Positions 33,201-50,888 of a DNA stretch of 64,000 bases are shown here, piece by piece. The position numbers and the translations under genes are program-made. How positions within the stretch are numbered: the stretch's first letter is position 1; each line of letters begins with the position of its first letter. The notes under the pieces are model-generated. The model was not told where the DNA came from. It worked only from the letters and a program-made list of their open reading frames with translations, and did not search any database. The DNA comes from Mesostigma viride. Lineage: Eukaryota > Streptophyta > Mesostigmatophyceae > Mesostigmatales > Mesostigmataceae. The stretch lies in the NCBI GenBank assembly GCA_009746045.1, contig RPFO01001430.1, forward strand, positions 1 to 64,000, given 5' to 3'.

Positions 33201-36136
33201 TAGAAAGACGCGTCGACTGTGATTAATTAATTAATTAATTAATAGACACGTGACTGCGTCACGTGAGCATAAGTCCTCTGTGGGAGGGGAACATGGGATG
33301 GAATGGATGGTATAAGCTATCTAGGTCCTAGTTACAGGGGTGTGGGCACCGCGGCCCGAATCGCTATGAATGCCATACTTGGTCACACGCGGAGCCCCCA
33401 CAGGCTTGGGGGTGGTCTCCTTCATCACTACTTGCCATCTATCCTTGCGCACCATCTGCCTCCATATTACAGACAAACCAGGAGGCTGCCCGGGGGTGAG
33501 CCCGTCACGTCTAGTGTAGCACATGTCCATGCCGAGTCTATCACGAAAAGTCCACGGGTGGCAGCCCTGCCGCGCGCGGCCGGGGGCACGCCAGGTGAGG
33601 ACATATCGCCCAGGCTGGGCGGGCTTGGTGCCAGCTAGTCTATCTGATGTATCTACCTGATCTGTGCGGGCCAGGTGCCCGGCTAGGCCCAGGCGCCTGT
33701 GCCTAATAATGTAGGAAACATAGGGCAAATCAGCGTACAAATCCTCATTACTAATGTGCAACCCAAAGGGGATGTTAAGGGCCTTGCGCAGCATCTTGGT
33801 GACGGCGCCGTCGAGTCGTTGCTCCAGCTCCTGCATCAGTGTCCACGTCTCGGCGCCGTAGGTCAGGATCGTCAGAATGACGACCTTGAAGAGGTCACGC
33901 TTGACGATCCGGGGTAGGGCGGGGTTGCTCCACCAGCGGCGGTGGTCATGGAGGTGCCCCCACGCCATGCCGATCCGTGTCGTCATGTCGTCCTCGCAGT
34001 CGGGAAGCCAACTGCCGAGCAGCTTGAAGCGGCCTGAAGGAGGGTAGTTGACCTCGGCATCGTCTAAGAGGCGGAGTGTGGGTGGGGGCCCTGCCATGCC
34101 GAGGGCCAGGGCCTCCGTTTTGGGGCTGATTTCTAGACCAACCGCCCAAGCCTCGAGCGCCAGGCAGTCCAGCCAAAGTTGGGCAGACTCCGGCTTCTCG
34201 ATGAGCGTGATGTCGTCGGCATAAATGAGGTCAGCTAGTAAATTCTGCTTGTTAGTCGGCCCCCTTCCCCAAGCTCGTTCGTGATCGCTAGGCCAGGGGC
34301 ACGGCCTGCAATGCTAGCAAAGCGAGCACGTGCCTGGCGCATAACATAATCCACTACAATAATAAACAGGTACGGCGACAGGACGCAACCCTGCCAGACG
34401 CCGGTCTGCAGTGGGCATGGCGGGGTAATGCCGTGTTGAGTGCGCACCGAAGTGGTCGACCCCTCATACAGCGTGCGGATGACGGTAATCAGGGGAGTGG
34501 GGACGCGAGCGCGAGCAAGTACAGCCCATAGAGCGTCCCAGAGGACAGAATCAAAAGCCTTGATGAAGTCGACGAAGATCAGGATTGCGGGAAACTCACC
34601 AGGTTGCAGGAGAGCGATTTCCTCGAAGAGGCGACGCGCGACGAAGATGGCCATGACGGTGTTGCGCCCAGGACGGAAGCCCATTTGTTAATTCCCCAAG
34701 GTGACAGTCGAGAGCAGAACGAAGGCGGTTGAGGATCATGCGCATGAACAACTTCAGTGCGGCGCTCTGGATGCAGACTCCTCTGTAGTTGGCGGGGTCG
34801 TCAGGGGAACCTTTATTTTTGTACAGCATAATACGGTAGCTGTGCTGCCACTCAGGAATCGGCGGCGCGTCGGCAAGCAGGATCCGGTTGCAGACGTCAA
34901 GCAGGAACCCCGTGAGCGCCGTCAGCTTAATCACCGGGGCTGGGAGCTGGTCAGGTCCAACGGCGGCATAAAAGCGGAGTTGCTTGGCGGCGGTGCTCAG
35001 CTCGAGCTCGGTGAACGGCGGGAGCTGGTTGGGGTCGGCCAGGGGTTCCGTCAGGGCTGGGTACGTGTAGTCCTGCTCAGCGGCGGGCGGCGTGGGCGGC
35101 GCAGGGACGTCCGCCGGTGCTACTGCCAGGCGTGCGGCCGCCAGAGGGCCAAGCGGCGGAGGCGGCGGGGGGGCGCCGAGCAGCCGGGACTGGGAGGAAT
35201 ACCACTGGTCAAGCTGCTGCTGCGGTGAGCCAGAGAGCGTCCGCGGCGCCGGCTGCGCGCCGCCGGCGGGCCGTTGGGCGTGACGCAGGCGGGTCCAGGC
35301 GTACTTAATGCCGTGCTGGTCCTTGAGGTGGGCGAAGTACTCGCGGACATGAAGGTCCTCCTGCTCCTTGGTCGCCTGCCGGATGGCCGAGTGGTAATCG
35401 GCTTTGAGGCGGGCGTAGCGGGCGGGGTCGCTGTTGTCGCGCAGGGCTTGCCGGGCCTGGATGACGGCGGGGAGCCGGTGCAGGCTGGTGAAGCGCGGCG
35501 GGCGGCGGGGGGGCAGTAGGGCCCCGGCCGCGGGCATGCAGCTTGTCAGCGAGGTGCCGAAGGGCCGATGCCGGGCCGGCAGCGAACAGCTGGGCGTGGC
35601 TGGCCGGGATGTCCAGCGCGTCGACGAACGCCTCTGCGGCGCGCTTGTGGGCGCGTTTTTTAGGGAAGTCCTCCAGAGCGTCGTCAGATTTCTCGAGCAA
35701 TTGAAGTGTGCGCAAATCAGGTGGTGCCACGTGCTTACGAAAGGGCGAGGGGAATCGCAGGCGGATGCGGGCGGTGACGTCGTGACGATGCGATGATCGG
35801 AGCGCACCAGGGGGATCACATCATTGCGAGCGAGCAGCTAGTACAGATCCTTGATGACGCTTGCGCATTACAACATAGTCAATGCAGCGTTCAGTGCCAG
35901 TAACTTGGCGAGGTGTGTGTGACCAAAGCATCTGGACTATGTGGAAAGCGAGTGTTGGCAGTGACCAAATCGCATGTCGTAAGCAAATCAGCAAAGAGTT
36001 CAGTGTTGGCATTGGAGACCGTACCGTTGGGGGCGTGCTGACATCCGCCAGTACCCGGTGGTAGCGTGGCGTTGGCGTCCAGCAGCAGAGCGAGGTAGTT
36101 GCGACCAGGGATGCCGTTCGCCAGGTTCTCCAGCGC

Positions 36137-37451
36137 CCAGGTTGGCCAATACGTCGGTACGTCAAATACGTCGGCCTCAAAATACGAGTATTATACGTGG
36201 AGCATGGCAGAATACGTCACCAGAATACGTGGCAGTGTGCAGCATGGTTATGAATGGGCCTTTCGGGTTTAGGCCTTAGGGGGCATAGTTATGCATGGAG
36301 ATCAGTAAATTATGGTGGAAGGCATAATTTAATCTGCACCATTCCTTGCACTTATTCCCCACCTGAGCCTGCCATAAATTTTTAATGCAATATGTGCACA
36401 TTCCTTGCACTTATTCCCTACCAACCTGCCACCATAATTTACCCATTACTGCATGTGCGCATTCCTTGCAAGGATTTATTGTGCATGCCAAGTCCGGGAG
36501 CAGTGATCAGCCCTTTGTACTGACTAAGGCCGGCAATCATCGCCTTGAAAGAGCGGCTCTGAGCCGCGTGAAAGGAAATAGCATTCTCAACAAAGAAATT
36601 CACCACCAGGAGATGGCATTCCTCTTCGTTTATGGGGCTCACAAACCTCGTGATTGTCTGCTGCATGCATGGCGAGGATCTCCTGCACCTGCCGACCCCG
36701 GCCGAAGCAAGGCCGTGGCCGCTCTCCGCCATTGTCCTGAAGCTAATGTGCTGCTGCTCCCTCGCCTTCAGCCCGGCCTTCTTGCTCAACAACTCCTGGA
36801 ATTCTGACCTCCGTTTCTCCCCACTCTTTGCGTCAGGGCAAGCATCTATGCCCTGCCCTGCGATGCCCGCTAAATGTGCGTGCATCCGGGTCGCACTAAT
36901 CTGCTTGCCATCGCCACTGGTAAAATTGTGGCCGCAAAATGAGCAGCTAAACTTCAGCTGCGAAACCGTTTCCCCCAGAGCATCCTTCACCAAGACAACT
37001 GGTTCTTTTCGTTACAAGATTATGCTCTGGCCCTTTTTCTGGCATGGCTGCAAAAACGCGATTGCCCTTTGCGACAAAATCCAATGGCACACCGCCATGC
37101 AATATTAGTGATACAGGCTGTGTTACAAGTACCACGTTCCTAGCACAGCTGGCATTTTCATCGTGCTGGCACTCACTCCGTGTAATTTCAGGCTTCAGCT
37201 AGCTTGCCAACTGCCAAGTCATTACTGGACTTGCGAAAAGCTGCCTAGTTCGTAGTAGAAAATCTTGGTAAAGGTAGGCGCCGCGCCACGGTCCGGTTGG
37301 CCTGGCGCCAAGCGCTGCCCCAGCTCGAACCTAAAAAATTTCCAAGTCCAAATCACGTATTCCTGACAAAATACGCGTATAGTACGTCGGGGCCAAAAAA
37401 ACGCGTATTGCCGTATTTATTTTGACAATACGCACGTATTTGCCAACCTGG
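36137..37451 (-). mobile_element. hAT-family DNA transposon (deleted), nested in the LINE
   Basis: Terminal inverted repeats CCAGGTTGGCCAATACGT and its inverse (ACGTATTTGCCAACCTGG) differ at one base. The element is flanked by a perfect 8-bp duplication, TCCAGCGC, at 36129-36136 and 37452-37459, the size made by hAT transposases. Removing element and one duplication restores the LINE endonuclease frame (FFAAL joined to ENLANG), proving that it inserted after the LINE. Inside lies a transposase fragment (36439-36993). Many short CAATACG/CGTATT motifs lie near both ends, as expected for subterminal transposase sites. Confidence 0.85.
36439..36993 (-). pseudogene. hAT transposase N-terminal fragment with BED-type zinc finger
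   Basis: 184 codons. Residues 14-55 form a BED-type finger: Cys-Ser-Phe-Cys, then His-Leu-Ala-Gly and a final Cys (FSCSFCGHNFTSGDG, MHAHLAGIAGQGIDACP). Near the end, VVNFFVENAISFHAAQSRSF matches the start of the hAT catalytic region. The rest of the catalytic core and the dimerisation domain are missing, so the element is non-autonomous. Confidence 0.7.
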
Positions 37452-38529
37452 TCCAGCGCTGCAAAGAAGTCCTTGCGGTCTTGTTCTGGGTGGCCGGAGT
37501 GGGGTGCGTAACCAACGCCCACCGTCAGGGCGTAGGTCGAGTGGCCCTCCATCGAATGAAAAGTGGCCACGAGGAGCCGAGCGTTGACCAGCTGGGGTTC
37601 GCCCATGTGGCGTACGGCGAGCGGGGAGCAGAGGAGACCGACGCCCCCGTTCCCGGTGCCGTCGCCGCCTCCGTAGTAGAACCGCCAGCCGTCGATGTCG
37701 TCAGCAACAAGGGCAGTTGATCCGCGGGCCGATGCAGTGCGCCTGTGTTCTTGGATTCCCAGGATGGCGATATTATTGTCGATGCAGAAACCAATAAGAT
37801 TGGAGACTCGATGGCACTGACAGTCGTCACTGCGCAGGCAGTGACAGCGGTCAGCGTCGGGCTGGAGCGTGCGGGCGTTGAAGGTGGCGATGACCAAGGG
37901 CGCGCGTTGACCGAAAAGGGGCCGGGGTGCAGGCGGGGGTGGGGGCGGAGATGGAGCAGGGTGGTGATGGGGGTGGGGGTGGAGGTGGTGGGGTAGGGGG
38001 GGCGGGTTGGGGACTTATGCTTTCAATCACCGTTTCGATTCTTCCTGCCAACGCGTCGAGGCGACGCCGACGGTTGGCTCGGGTGGCCAGGTAGAATGAG
38101 TCTGCGTCTGCACGCATAAGAAATGCGTGCAGTCTGAGGAGGTTTCGGAGGCGGCCGCGCGAGGCGGGGCGAACCTGGCTCACTGCCGACCCGGTGCTCT
38201 CTCTCCGACAGCCCGAGGGCTGCGAAGGCAAAGGGGCGGGAAGGGGAGTTAGGCAGATCCCACTGCTAAAGCCGCGGAGCCGCGGGGCCGCGAGCGTCGT
38301 CATTGATAGGAGAGAAGGGTTCGCAGCGCGGGCTCCGGCTCAGGTGCAAAGCGAACGACTTTATTAGGGGGACGGCCAAGCCTGGCAGCCATTAATTAAT
38401 TAATTAATTATTAGACACATGACTGCGTCACGTGAGCATAAGTCCTCAGTGGGAGGGGAACATGGGATGGCAGCCATACCTGAGCTGAAGTTGCCCCGGC
38501 GGATCCCCGGCCACACGTGCTGGGGAGCA

Positions 38530-39861
38530 CTAGGTGACCGTCGATGCCGGTGGCGATGGCGGTGACGGCGGGGGCCGAGCAGGGGGCTGGGGCGCTGGCA
38601 CGGCGGTATCCATGGGGGTCGCCGTCATTGGAGGAAGGTCCTGGCCGTTAATGCGGACGATGAAGACGCCATTAAAGAGGCGGGCATAGATGCTGCACCG
38701 TAGTTGCGGGTTGGCCTGCTTGGCTGCCTGAGCCTCGTGGACCTCCGGCCGGTTCAAAGCGGCAGCCCGGGCCTCAAGCTGCTCCGGGGTATAGTAATCG
38801 TCGATGCTCAGTTGGGTATCGTGGAGGTTCCGGCGGGCCTTCTGCACCTGCAGTTTGTCCTCCTTGCGGTGGAATTCCACCAAGACAGGGGCGGTGGGGT
38901 CGCCGAGCCGTCGTGCCGTTTTGATGACGACGCTTTGGGCCACGCCGAGCTTCCCCAGGAAGGGGTCGCCCCGGAGGTAGGTGCCCAGGCGTGCATCGTT
39001 GACGTTCGAGGGGACGCCACGTACCACAATACTGCATGAGCGAATGGGTTCGTGCATAGCATCCCTTGTGCTGGCCTTGACGGCTGTTTTGATTTCGTTG
39101 ATGAGCTCCATAGGGTTCTGAAGCGTGGCGGCATAGGTGGTCTTGGCAGGAGTTATGGAGGCGGCAAGTTGTTGCTGGAGCTGGTGGAGGAGCTGCTGCT
39201 GCTGCTGCAGCCCTGCTGCAATGTGGGTGATGGTGGAGTGGATGGAGGTGTCGGCGTGTGAGGAATGGGCGTGGTGGGTGGCGAGGTGGTTGTGGACAGG
39301 GTTGAGGGCAGCGTTGAGGAGGGGAGGGAGGCGATCGAAGCAGGTATTGGCGACTTGCTTGGCGGTGATGTTGATGGCGGCCGCAACAGTGGGGTCGGCT
39401 CCCAGGTCCAGAGAGGCCATGACAAAGCTCTCAAGGGCGCTGTCGGAAAGACGGGAGCACGTCCACCAGACTGCGAGGCAGAGGTCAGTGTCGACGGGGT
39501 CGTCGTGGAGAAAGTCCGACAGGTGGGTAACCTGTTGGTTGCAGTCCCGGATCTCGCACTTTTTCTCGGCAGCCAGGTGCAGGATGGTGAGGGCGGCAGC
39601 TCGGGACAGGCGCATGATGGCGTTAAGGCCTGGCCATTTGCCAGGTAAAAATGCGGCAGCTTCCTCGGCAGAAAAGGCCTCCTCGCGGGTATCCATGGCA
39701 GGGTCGCTGTTCGGCGGAGCGGTGGAGTGGAGCGGCTGGATGTTGACAGTGGCGTCCGGCATAGCGTGCAAGGGTGTTTCCAATGACGCCATGGCTTCAT
39801 CAGCGAGTTGGTGCAGGGCCGCGGACGCTTGTGATTGCTGGGATGAGTCGTATTCCGCCAT
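38530..39861 (-). CDS. LINE ORF1 protein (443 aa)
   Basis: ATG at 39859-39861, intact. The N-terminal 230 residues are helical with poly-Gln (LQQQQQLLHQLQQQL), likely the trimerisation coiled coil. Residues about 275-400 are the RRM plus C-terminal domain: SCSIVVRGVPSNVNDARLG, KTARRLGDPTAPVLVEFHRK, LSIDDYYTPEQLEARAAAL. The tail is proline-rich. RNA chaperone of the retrotransposon ribonucleoprotein. Being intact while the neighbouring ORF2 is broken suggests a younger or separately mobilised unit. Confidence 0.7.
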   Translation of the reverse strand: MAEYDSSQQSQASAALHQLADEAMASLETPLHAMPDATVNIQPLHSTAPPNSDPAMDTREEAFSAEEAAAFLPGKWPGLNAIMRLSRAAALTILHLAAEKKCEIRDCNQQVTHLSDFLHDDPVDTDLCLAVWWTCSRLSDSALESFVMASLDLGADPTVAAAINITAKQVANTCFDRLPPLLNAALNPVHNHLATHHAHSSHADTSIHSTITHIAAGLQQQQQLLHQLQQQLAASITPAKTTYAATLQNPMELINEIKTAVKASTRDAMHEPIRSCSIVVRGVPSNVNDARLGTYLRGDPFLGKLGVAQSVVIKTARRLGDPTAPVLVEFHRKEDKLQVQKARRNLHDTQLSIDDYYTPEQLEARAAALNRPEVHEAQAAKQANPQLRCSIYARLFNGVFIVRINGQDLPPMTATPMDTAVPAPQPPARPPPSPPSPPASTVT

Positions 39862-39874
39862 ATCGAGCTGAAAA

Positions 39875-40378
39875 AACAGCGATATTTGCTGGGCAGGGCG
39901 GTGCCGGTATCTTCGGAAATATTGAGCGATAGCTGTAGAAAATTATATCAGCGTGTTCGTCTTCAAAAGACGAGTCTAATGCAACCAACCCGATGAAATT
40001 TCATGGCCGGAGTCAAAAGTTATGAGCATTCTCGTATATTGCAACAGCGATATTTGCTAGGCAGGGCGGTGGCGGTATCTTCGGAAATATTGAGCGATAG
40101 CTGTAGAAAATTATATCAGCGTGTTCGTCTTCAAAAGACGAGTCTAATGCAACCAACCCGATGAAATTTCAAGGCCGGAGTCAAAAGTTATGAGCATTCT
40201 CGTATATTGCAACAGCGATATTTGCTGGGCAGGGCGGTGCCGGTATCCTCGGAAATATTGAGCGATAGTTGTAGAAAATTATATCAGCGTGGTCGTCTTC
40301 AAAAGACGAGTCTAATGCAACCAACCCGATGAAATTTCATGGCCGGAGTCAAAAGTTATGAGCATTCTCGTATATTGC
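39875..40378. repeat. Three tandem 168-bp monomers upstream of LINE ORF1
   Basis: Copies begin at 39875, 40043 and 40211 (AACAGCGATATTTGCT), exactly 168 bp apart and more than 95% alike by eye. Each contains an inverted pair around GTCTTCAAAAGAC. Their position directly before ORF1 recalls the promoter monomers of mouse L1 elements. Confidence 0.85.
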
Positions 40379-41585
40379 ATTCCGTCACATCATCCCATGG
40401 CACGGTCTTCCCACATCATATCATCGACTGTGATATTCACGGCTAAATTCGGTGCTCAAACGTGAAAGTTATGAGATCCGCCGTCAGCCATGGCTACCTC
40501 GTGGCATAGCTTGCAATCTTTGTTGGGAGAGCAACCCTCAATGAGATGCCATGTACCAGCTATAGCCTAGCCATATACATCTTCCACCCCATATGTCATG
40601 CAGGCCTTCTAGGCCCTCTCCCCAAGCCGCCCTGTGTGAGCTCGATTAGGAGGCATGAACCATCATGGCGGTGCAGGTGCACCTTGTGCACCCAGAGCAG
40701 GTGATAGTTGTACATCCTACACCTGCAGGTTGTCGCCCTGATTGTATTACAAATCCATAGATGCCCCTTTCTCAGGGCTATGTGAACATTACATATCAAG
40801 GAGACAACCAGCGCAGGCCAGAAATCGGGATGTGTTACATATGCTCCCCACGGAGCTATGTTCTTAATTAATTAATTAATGGTTCCGGTCAGGATTCTCC
40901 AGATTTCTTGCCTGCACTTGTTGTCTCACTGATATATTGTTGTCAGAAAGCAACAAACATGAAAATGCTAGCTGCCCAAATCTGAGATTGCTGGTAACAC
41001 AGAATAAGAAAGCCTAGAAGCTATTAGCAAGGAATCGAACATAGGACCTTCGGCATAATTTCGTGGCGGTGTGAGTCTCCTGATCCGAAGGCATCTCACT
41101 TCACGTTACGAAACAGCCCAACTGTGAAAAACCTCTTTACAGGAGAGGGGTGCCAATATGTCCGATATTGCTGAATCTATACAAGATTACTCACCACCAG
41201 AGCTATGCGCCCAGGAGCACTAACGCATGGACCTACTCGATATTCTAGTATGCCTGAAAGTAGGCGGGTTGACCAAGGCTGGAATCTGGTTGTAGTTTGA
41301 CGTACAAACCGAGAGGACGTAGCCGGCTGATTGATGTATGGCCCAGGCTGTTGGTAGGTGCAAAGCCTCCGCGCCATCGCCGTACGACAGTTCCACTTAA
41401 TTGGCACCGTTGCGCGGTGGGGAATGCATCGTCAGGGTTGAACGGATGATAGCTCTGGCGGGATGGCAATGCAGCGTCTTGGGGACCTGCCGGCCCCCGG
41501 ACCCCCCGGCACTCATTCATAAAGATGCCTCCTCGACAACGCCGCATTTCACGGCAGAGGCTGAGCAATGCGCCTTGCGGCGTGA
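40379..41585. other. Gene-poor stretch with dispersed repeats and a tRNA-like (SINE) remnant
   Basis: No convincing gene. A (TTAA)n run lies at 40863-40880. A sequence with GACAACCAGCGCAGGCC (40790) has related copies at about 40905 and 58285, so it is a dispersed repeat. At 41020-41105 the minus strand has GTTCGATTCC (B-box/T-loop like) in a context resembling a degenerate tRNA, a possible SINE head. Confidence 0.35.
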
Positions 41586-41807
41586 ATGCAGGGGGTGGGG
41601 GACCCTGGCGGCGATGGCCCTGGCGGCCGTGGCACCCCAGTGTCTCCCTCGCTGGCTTGTGAGGTCTGCCACAGCAGTTTTGATGCCTTGCGTCTCCTGG
41701 TATGTGACTTGTGTGAGCGCAGGTTCCACACACGCTGCCTTTTCCCACCCCTTTTCTGCCTGCCCCCGCCCGGCCCTTGGCACCACCCGAACTTAGTCTT
41801 AAAATAG
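41586..41807 (+). pseudogene. PHD-finger-like fragment
   Basis: The frame reads Cys-Glu-Val-Cys, then LLVCDLCERRFHTRCLF and CLPPPGPWHHPN, which follows the PHD order Cys2-Cys2-His-Cys up to the last pair, where Trp-x-Cys-Pro has become Trp-His-His-Pro and the final Cys is missing. It stops right after. No start or flanking coding sequence is apparent, so it is a relic or an isolated exon. Confidence 0.4.
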
Positions 41808-41863
41808 GACCACTGCATTTCCTTTATTACGTGCCCCCCTCTGCAAGTGAATGCATGTATTTG

Positions 41864-49566
<7,703 letters not shown>

Positions 49567-50888
49567 GTCGTCTGGACCCGCGAAGTGCAAATGCTAGGCT
49601 CAATTGGATCTAGCCGAGAATGCACACCAAACATCAAATCGTGTCAACCAGGGCCCTGCCCCCAAGACGAGTATCCGTTAAACCGTAGGCACTTCAAATT
49701 CAATATGAGGGTTTAATGCTCCGCGGCTCCCCGACGGGACAGCCTGTAATTAAATCACATCGAAAAGAAAAACTCATCTCAATTCTGGGAATCCAATTAT
49801 GGGAATCGGCGTACGGCCGGGGCCTCGAGTTCCAATTCTAGCAAGAACTCCAGCAAGAAGAAGCACGACCTTGGGCATCTCATTTTATAAATCAATGGCT
49901 ACACCTGGGCTACAGGCTATTGCTCTTGAGCCTGCATGCTGCGGGGAGTGTGCACCGCCGTAGAGCTTCTGCTGGCACCGTACCACGGCCGCGGCGGCGG
50001 CGGCAGCTGTTAGAGGTGGATGCCAGATGTTTTTTTAATAAAGAGTATACGAAGGCGAAATGCATAAAGTTAAAACGTTAGCCTCCGACAATCTGGAGCG
50101 TCCGATGATGGATCCAACGGCAGGCTATAAGGCAGGACAAAGCTGTGGCTCAATTCCTATAAACCCTGTCGGAAAAAAAAAAGAAGGAAAAAAAGAAAAA
50201 GAAAGCGCAACCCTGTCGGACAACCGGCGCGGGACTCAAACGTGACGGTAGCTATTCCACAATCCACGCGCGCAACTTCTGGCGCAACACAAAGCCACTG
50301 TGCAAAATTTCCCGGCAATAATTGGGGTCTGTCGCTGCGAACTAACTCAACCTCGATCCTTGCTAATCGCTAATTCGCTGTATCCAACAGGGAAAAAATC
50401 GGATGTCACAACGCTGACGCATTATTAGTGTACATTTCTCCTCACCAAGGGCTGCAATTAGAGCAAATTGTCACTAGCATTTGCGTGCAATCGTTGGCAT
50501 CATCCTGCTCCACATGCAGAAATTAAATAATCCCTTTTTTCTTCATCCGCAGATACCGAAACAAGCACGACGTTAAGGCATTGGGATATTGCCTTGAAGC
50601 TTCTAGTCGGTGGTAGCCCGCCACGTCCGCGCACATGCTGTGCGGAGCCTATCCTCGCCACAGTTTACAAAGCGAGGAGGAATCTGCAATTAATTTTTAT
50701 TTTGCGGGAGAAACGAATTTTGTGCATTCGCATTACAGACACAAGAGCGGTTAACAGCAAGCAATTTAGCGCAATTCGGACAGGATGACGCTTCATGTAA
50801 ACAGTGGCCCCACGTGGTAGGATAGCCACCCTCCACAGGAAAGGCAGGTGCGGTTAGACCTGCGCCAAATAATTGGGTAAGGCAAACC
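49567..50888. promoter_or_regulatory. Divergent intergenic region between two glycosyltransferase genes
   Basis: 1.3 kb between the divergent start codons of the fucosyltransferase-like (49566, -) and exostosin-like (50889, +) genes. It holds no ORF with coding character. A purine run (AAAAAAAAAAGAAGGAAAAA) lies at 50167-50204. No TATA box clearly stands out. Confidence 0.4.

Larger units (their letters stand above)
33321..38303 (-). pseudogene. Broken LINE ORF2 (AP endonuclease + reverse transcriptase)
   Basis: Pieces in order: 38303-37851 (N-terminal proline-rich leader); 37897-37460 (endonuclease start: ATFNARTL, catalytic Glu in GIQEHRR, then GGVGLL and GYAPHSG); interruption by hAT; 36136-35891 (endonuclease continues in frame, ALLLDANATLP); a frame change, then CIDYVVMRKRH and SDHRIV (catalytic Asp-His) around 35790-35880; 35819-34596 (RT N-terminus, YKNKGSPDDPANYRGV); 34684-34235 (RT palm: GFRPGRNT, DFIKAFDSVLW, QGCVLSP); the YADD catalytic motif at 34212-34223 in another frame; 34097-33321 (thumb and C-terminus, LTYGAETWTL). 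Frameshifts separate most pieces. Confidence 0.8.
33222..38393 (-). mobile_element. LINE (L1-like) endonuclease-reverse transcriptase unit, interrupted by a hAT element
   Basis: Read 5' to 3' on the minus strand: leader and start of ORF2 (38303), AP-type endonuclease, RNase H-free reverse transcriptase, and a 3' end with the perfect hairpin CACGTGAC-TGC-GTCACGTG (33247-33265) followed by (TTAA)n at 33222-33243. A near-copy of that 3' hairpin and tail also sits at 38391-38470, where it closes the adjacent ORF1 unit. The element is inactive: several frameshifts and a 1,315-bp hAT insertion (36137-37451). Confidence 0.75.
38394..40378 (-). mobile_element. LINE unit with tandem 5' monomers and ORF1 only
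   Basis: Minus-strand order: three 168-bp monomers (40378-39875), ORF1 (39861-38530), a short 3' region with the hairpin CACATGACTGCGTCACGTG (38417-38435) and (TTAA)n at 38391-38412. No endonuclease or RT lies between ORF1 and this tail, so either this is an ORF1-only derivative (compare mammalian HAL1) inserted beside an ORF2 unit, or the tail sequence was copied between the two ORFs of one element. Confidence 0.55.

Noticed and set aside
41018-41110. Possible tRNA gene on the minus strand
   Set aside because: A T-loop-like GTTCGATTCC is present, but no complete cloverleaf could be drawn; a SINE remnant fits better.
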